This document shows positions 59,970 to 64,000 of a stretch of DNA of 64,000 bases, in pieces. The stretch comes from Candidatus Parvarchaeota archaeon (GTDB lineage Archaea > Nanobdellota > Nanobdellia > CSSed11-243R1). The position numbers and the translations under genes are program-made. Position 1 is the stretch's first letter. Each line of letters opens with the position of its first letter. Below the pieces are notes generated by a model. The model did not search any database. It worked only from the letters and a program-made list of their open reading frames with translations, and was not told the origin of the DNA. The stretch lies in NCBI GenBank assembly GCA_015522785.1, contig WALP01000002.1, positions 1 through 64,000 on the forward strand, in the 5' to 3' direction.

Positions 59970-61235
59970 TTAGCGCTTCACAATGTCAATTGCGAAGCCT
60001 GCACCGACTGTTTCACCCATGTCTCTTACCGCGAAGCTTGAAAGTTTTGGAATCTCGCTTCTCTTTTCAATTACCAATGGCTTCTGCGGTTCAAGAACAA
60101 CAACTGCTGCGTCACCAGTCTTAAGCATATCTGGGTTTTCCTGTGCTACCTGTCCTGTTCTTGGGTCAAGCTTCTGCTTCAACTCCTTGAACTTGACTGG
60201 CACTTGTGTTGTATGTGCGTGCAATACAGGTGTGTAACCCTTGCTTATTGCTGTTGGGTGGTGCAAAATAACTATTTGCGCCGTGAACTCCTTTGCAACT
60301 GTCGGTGGTTTCTCAACCGGACCAAGCACATCCCCTCTTTTTATCTGTTCCTTCGTGACACCACGTACGTTGAAACCAATGTTGTCACCTGGCTTTGCTT
60401 CCTGCATCTGCTCATGGTGCATTTCAATTGACTTTACTTCTCCTGAAACATCTGCTGGTTCGAATATTACTTTCTGCCCGACTTTCATTACACCTGTCTC
60501 GACTCTGCCTACAGGTACTGTACCAATACCTGTGATTGAATAGACATCCTGAATTGGAAGTCTAAGTGGCAAGTCGACTGGCTTTTCTGGCTCTTTAAGC
60601 GAATTAAGAGCTTCCAATATTGTTGGTCCTGTCCACCATGACATCTTGTCGCTCTTCTTCGTTACATTGTCACCTTCAAGAGCACTTATCGGGATAAATG
60701 TAATTTCGCCTGTTTTAAAGCCGGCGGTCTTCAAGAATTTCTCAAGTTCTCCCTTCACCTTATTAAATGCATCTTCTTTGTAATCAACAGTGTCCATCTT
60801 GTTTATCGCAATTATAAACTGCTTTATACCAAGAACTTTTGCAAGAAATGCGTGTTCCTTTGTCTGTGGCTGGATTCCCTCCTTTGCTGCCACAACAAGA
60901 ATTGCTGCATCTGCCTGTGCCGCACCGGTAATCATGTTTTTAATAAAGTCCCTGTGCCCTGGCGCGTCAATTATAGTAAAGTAATATTTATCTGTCTCAA
61001 ACTTCATGTGGGACAAATCTATTGTGACACCCCTTGTTCTTTCTTCACGAGTCGCGTCAAGTACATATGCGAACTCGAATGTTGATTTACCCAAAGCTGC
61101 TGCTTCTTTCTTTAATCTATCAATATCCTGTTGTGTGATAGTACCTGTTTCGAAGAGCAACCTACCAACCAAGGTTGATTTACCATGGTCTACGTGGCCG
61201 ATTACGACCAAATTTATGTGTGGTTTTGCTGCCAT
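59970..61235 (-). CDS. tuf: Translation elongation factor EF-1A
   Basis: 421 residues. GTPase motifs [17 protein letters not shown] and NKMD, then two EF-Tu beta-barrel domains. It carries aminoacyl-tRNA to the ribosome. AGGAGG lies about 10 bases before the ATG, an unusually strong site that fits high expression. Note the separate degenerate EF-Tu/SelB-like protein at 1160-2131. Confidence 0.97.
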   Translation of the reverse strand: MAAKPHINLVVIGHVDHGKSTLVGRLLFETGTITQQDIDRLKKEAAALGKSTFEFAYVLDATREERTRGVTIDLSHMKFETDKYYFTIIDAPGHRDFIKNMITGAAQADAAILVVAAKEGIQPQTKEHAFLAKVLGIKQFIIAINKMDTVDYKEDAFNKVKGELEKFLKTAGFKTGEITFIPISALEGDNVTKKSDKMSWWTGPTILEALNSLKEPEKPVDLPLRLPIQDVYSITGIGTVPVGRVETGVMKVGQKVIFEPADVSGEVKSIEMHHEQMQEAKPGDNIGFNVRGVTKEQIKRGDVLGPVEKPPTVAKEFTAQIVILHHPTAISKGYTPVLHAHTTQVPVKFKELKQKLDPRTGQVAQENPDMLKTGDAAVVVLEPQKPLVIEKRSEIPKLSSFAVRDMGETVGAGFAIDIVKR

Positions 61236-61401
61236 TTTACATAACCTCCTAATTTTCAGTTGAATATTCTTAGAGCAACTAAATAATAAGGTTTTAAAAA
61301 TATTGCGGTTATCTCAAAGCGCAAAACAATCATCAAAAGACAATTATTTTTTAATTATCTTCTTAGTAAGATTTATAAAGGGTTTTGAATTGAAAAATGG
61401 T
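61236..61401. promoter_or_regulatory. Divergent promoters of EF-1A and uS12
   Basis: Leftward: TATTTTTAAAACC (about 61291-61303 on the minus strand) and AGGAGG before EF-1A. Rightward: GATTTATAAAG at about 61370-61380, roughly 25 bases before ATG 61402, so uS12 is probably leaderless. Confidence 0.6.
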
Positions 61402-61842
61402 ATGGCTAATAAACCAAGAGGATTGAATGCAGGAAAAAAACTTAGACAAAGAAGGAAAAGTTTTCTGTTCGCAAAAAAAGACTTAAAGAACATGAAGACA
61501 AAAAAATACAAGAAAACAGACCCTCTTGAAGGCTCGCCTGCAGCGAGGGGAATCATACTTCAAAAAATGGAAATAGAGGTAAAGCAGCCACATTCAGGTT
61601 TAAGAAAGTGTGTCAAGGTTCAAGTTGCCAAAAATGGCAGAACCGTAACTGCATACGCAGGTTACGGACCCGGCGCAATAAAGTTCATAGATGAACACAA
61701 CGAAGTCGTAATTGAAAGAATGGGCGCGCCACAGAGAAGAGCCTTTGGCGACATGCCGGGTGTAAAATTTAGAGTCATAAAAGTTAATGGAGTTTCAATA
61801 AACGAGCTCGTAAAGGGAAGAAAAGAAAAGCCAATGCGTTAG
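61402..61842 (+). CDS. rps12: Ribosomal protein uS12
   Basis: 146 residues from ATG 61402; the upstream in-frame extension to 61303 covers the promoter. Archaeal uS12 signatures: ANKPRGLNAGKKLRQRRK, EVKQPHSGLRKCVKVQVAK and the decoding loop GRTVTAYAGYGPGAIK. Confidence 0.95.
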   Translation: MANKPRGLNAGKKLRQRRKSFLFAKKDLKNMKTKKYKKTDPLEGSPAARGIILQKMEIEVKQPHSGLRKCVKVQVAKNGRTVTAYAGYGPGAIKFIDEHNEVVIERMGAPQRRAFGDMPGVKFRVIKVNGVSINELVKGRKEKPMR

Positions 61843-61856
61843 TAGTGTGATATAAA

Positions 61857-62453
61857 ATGGTTGAAATAAAAATGTTTGAAAAGTATGATATGAACATCGA
61901 AGTAATGGACCCTGGATTGAAAAGCTCCATAAACTTGAAACCTCTTTTTGTTCCTCAAACCTTTGGGAGACACGCAAGCCAAAGGTTCGCAAAAAGCAAC
62001 GTCAATATTGTCGAAAGATTCATGAACAAGCTCATGTCACCTGGACACAAAGGAAAGAAGCACTGGAGGACAAGCGAGTTCAATTCCGGAAAGTCGCAGA
62101 CTGTATATAATATTACCAAAAAAACATTTGAGATAATTGAAAAACAGACAGGCAAAAACCCTGTTGAAGTTCTTGTAAGGGCTGTCGAAAACTCGGCGCC
62201 AAGAGACGAAGTAACAGTAATTGAAATGGGTGGAATCAGAGTTCCAAAGCAGGTTGACACTTCCCCCCAAAGGAGAGTTGACTTGGCGTTAAGGTGGATA
62301 ACGCAGGGTGCGTTTCAGGCAGTGGCGGACAAAAAAGTCCCAATCGAGAAAGGATTAGCAAACGAAATAATCGCTGCAAGCAAGGAAGACCAGAAATCAT
62401 TCGCGTTGTCAAAGAAAGTCGAAGTCGAAAGGCAAGCGGCAGCTTCAAGGTAA
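61857..62453 (+). CDS. rps7: Ribosomal protein uS7
   Basis: 198 residues. Archaeal uS7 core (NPVEVLVRAVENSAPRDEVT and RVDLALRWITQGAFQAVAD). It starts 14 bases after uS12, as in the archaeal str cluster. A CTTTTTCTT/AAGAAAAAG hairpin begins right after its stop. Confidence 0.95.
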   Translation: MVEIKMFEKYDMNIEVMDPGLKSSINLKPLFVPQTFGRHASQRFAKSNVNIVERFMNKLMSPGHKGKKHWRTSEFNSGKSQTVYNITKKTFEIIEKQTGKNPVEVLVRAVENSAPRDEVTVIEMGGIRVPKQVDTSPQRRVDLALRWITQGAFQAVADKKVPIEKGLANEIIAASKEDQKSFALSKKVEVERQAAASR

Positions 62454-62587
62454 TCTTTTTCTTAAGAAGAAAAAGCTTAACCAAAAAGAAATTTTTCTCT
62501 TAGTTAGCCCGTGTCCAACGAGGCTTTGTTCGGCACAAGCAACAAAGTCACTCTGTTTTTTCTAAAGAAAAAGTGGGTAGGCAATTA
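62454..62587 (+). other. Spacer with three hairpins after uS7
   Basis: CTTTTTCTT-AAG-AAGAAAAAG (62455-62475), CTTTGTT-(10)-AACAAAG (62524-62547) and a TTTTTTCT/AGAAAAA stem (about 62556-62573). The first is a probable terminator or stabiliser of the uS12-uS7 transcript. The GC-richer 62505-62550 could be a small RNA, without further support. Confidence 0.45.
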
Positions 62588-63181
62588 TTATTTTTTAAAC
62601 ATTTCTCTCGTACGTTGAATATCTTCCTTGGTTATATTACTCAAAACATTGTCGTAATAACTAATTGCCTTATAATTACCATCTAATGTTGGGAAAGAAT
62701 AAATCAAAGGCAATATACCTTCATTATCCCATTCCTTCTTATTGAGCATATGTGTAACATATTCTAACGACTCAACACCAAGTTGATATACTCTTTTAAC
62801 ACCATCTCCTTCTAGGTCTATATTCATACCTCTTGTAACTCCGCTGACAAGTCTAATATATGATAACAAAAAAGGAAGTACATCATCCCTCTCTGTGTTA
62901 TAGAATATTTTTGCAAGTGAGGAATAAGATTCTCCACAAGTTAGTAAGGATATTAATTCAGTGGTTTCTGTTAGCAAACTTCTTCCATCATTAAGCATAA
63001 ATTCATAAGTTTTTATTTCATCAATTCTATATTTTTCAGCACCAGAATAGTCTTTTCTCCTTACTAATTGACTCGCGGTGCTGCCAATTCGATTAACTCT
63101 ACTAAAAAATTCTTTACCCCATAAAGGTATGTCTGAAAAAAGAGAGTCATCAAACTCAAACCCACTACTTTCACTACTCAT
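62588..63181 (-). CDS. Hypothetical helical protein
   Basis: 197 residues, helical, possible TPR-like packing (ESYSSLAKIFYNTERDD and GVESLEYVTHMLNKKEW). No recognised family. It starts one base after the CTP synthase stop, so it is co-transcribed with pyrG without an obvious functional link. Confidence 0.65.
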   Translation of the reverse strand: MSSESSGFEFDDSLFSDIPLWGKEFFSRVNRIGSTASQLVRRKDYSGAEKYRIDEIKTYEFMLNDGRSLLTETTELISLLTCGESYSSLAKIFYNTERDDVLPFLLSYIRLVSGVTRGMNIDLEGDGVKRVYQLGVESLEYVTHMLNKKEWDNEGILPLIYSFPTLDGNYKAISYYDNVLSNITKEDIQRTREMFKK

Positions 63182-64000
63182 CTACAGCACCTTTTGTTGG
63201 GGCATCTGCAAGCAAGATTTCACAAATCCCTTGAAAAGAGGCGACGGACTTTCAAAGCGCGAGTGGAATTCAGGGTGCGCCTGCGTCGCCACAAAGAATC
63301 TCTTGTCCGGCAGCTCAAGAAATTCCATCAACGTCTTGTCAGGAGAAGTTCCTGAGAAAATCAACCCACATTTTTCTAATTGTTCAATATACTCAGGATT
63401 AACCTCGTATCTGTGCCTGTGTCTTTCGGAAACAAATTCTTCACCGTAAAGCTCGCGGACTTTTGTTCCCTCTTTGAGAACTGCAGGATAAGCGCCAAGC
63501 CTCATGGTTGCGCCGTACTGTTTGAGCTTGATTAACTCCTTCTGCTCTGGCATGAAGTCTATAACTGGATATGGTGTGTTTGGGTCGTTCTCTGTCGTGT
63601 TTGCGCCGTCCATTCCGCATACGTCACGCGCGAACTCAATTACCGCCATCTGCATGCCATAACAGAGCCCTAGAAACGGAATGTTATTCTCACGGCAGAA
63701 TTTTATAGTTTTTATTATCCCTTCCGTTCCGCTCTTGCCGAACCCACCAGGAACAATTATCCCATCATATTTTCTTAAAATATCTATCCCTTCATCTTCT
63801 ATTTTTGTTGACTGTATCTGCTCAATAATAGGTTTTACCTTAAGATTTGCTGCTGCATGCTTGATTGCCTCAAGGACAGATATATAAACATCCTTATGTT
63901 CAGAGTTGCCGTATGAAACATATTTTCCAACAACCCCTATTTTCACAACCTTATCTGCACCTTTCATGTTATCAACTAAATCTTTCCATTTTTGCAAATC
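63182..64000 (-). CDS. pyrG: CTP synthase, C-terminal part (glutaminase domain)
   Basis: The frame is open to the right edge, so the N-terminal synthetase domain lies outside. Visible: linker WKDLVDNMKGADKVVKIGVV, GATase domain with oxyanion GGFGKSG, nucleophile in FLGLCYGMQMAVIEFARDV and the His-Glu pair AQAHPEFHSR. It aminates UTP to CTP using glutamine. Confidence 0.95.
   Translation of the reverse strand, partial: DLQKWKDLVDNMKGADKVVKIGVVGKYVSYGNSEHKDVYISVLEAIKHAAANLKVKPIIEQIQSTKIEDEGIDILRKYDGIIVPGGFGKSGTEGIIKTIKFCRENNIPFLGLCYGMQMAVIEFARDVCGMDGANTTENDPNTPYPVIDFMPEQKELIKLKQYGATMRLGAYPAVLKEGTKVRELYGEEFVSERHRHRYEVNPEYIEQLEKCGLIFSGTSPDKTLMEFLELPDKRFFVATQAHPEFHSRFESPSPLFKGFVKSCLQMPQQKVL

Noticed and set aside
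62454-62587. A tRNA in the GC-richer spacer after uS7
   Set aside because: Hairpins are present but there is no T-loop consensus or acceptor pairing.

Overview
The window comes from an AT-rich archaeal chromosome. The evidence is direct: archaeal ribosomal proteins (eL18, eL43, eS17, uS4, uS13, uS11, uL13, uS9, uS10, uS12, uS7), RNA polymerase subunits Rpo3, Rpo10 and Rpo12, TFB, Alba, EF-1A, prefoldin beta, an archaeal SepF, a presenilin-type protease, and tRNA genes whose introns have bulge-helix-bulge (BHB) junctions. Short genes, many split or paralogous genes, DUF5667-type exported proteins and a giant Ig-repeat surface protein suggest a DPANN-type lineage. That placement is inference; no rRNA is present to test it.

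Layout. 1-5.7 kb: mixed genes (a SelB-like pseudo-GTPase, a phosphoesterase, a HemK-like methyltransferase) and an unrecognised structured RNA at about 4.93-5.13 kb. 5.7-8.0 kb: threonyl-tRNA synthetase split into separate catalytic and editing genes. 8-13 kb: an ECF S-component, a tRNA methylthiotransferase, a J-domain protein, a frame-interrupted ATPase and a presenilin homologue. 13.3-15.3 kb: ZPR1, SepF, UPF0147, prefoldin beta, Rpo12 and eL43. 16-18.7 kb: small enzymes and tRNA-Pro. 18.7-24 kb: the archaeal alpha-operon type cluster (uS13-uS4-uS11-Rpo3, then eL18-uL13-uS9-Rpo10), interrupted by a three-intron tRNA-Leu, rubrerythrin and an unknown gene. 24.3-29.8 kb: a 1466-residue surface protein and a zinc-ribbon membrane protein.

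29.9-42.7 kb looks like an accessory island. It ends at a three-intron tRNA-Ser(CGA), and a 19-bp copy of that tRNA's 3' end lies at its far boundary. Inside are decayed genes, a four-gene operon (winged-helix regulator, Cdc48-N-like protein without ATPase, conserved unknown, UDG-like protein), a deaminase/two-ASCH/class-I-aaRS-like cluster, a divergent TFB, a PIN-like protein and a truncated ATPase. No integrase is recognisable, so mobility is inferred only from the repeat and the content.

43-51.7 kb: a HerA-like ATPase, an HAD hydrolase, a large STAND-like ATPase, and a membrane operon (stomatin, exported protein, site-2 protease). 51.8-64 kb: eS17, Alba, an ArmA/FmrO-like rRNA methyltransferase, a TatD nuclease, a DUF389 protein, uS10, a CoaD-type enzyme with an added N-terminal domain, EF-1A, uS12, uS7 and the C-terminal part of CTP synthase. 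A recurring feature is a family of short pyrimidine/purine hairpins found inside tRNA introns, in gene spacers, and inside a duplicated start of the ThrRS editing gene.
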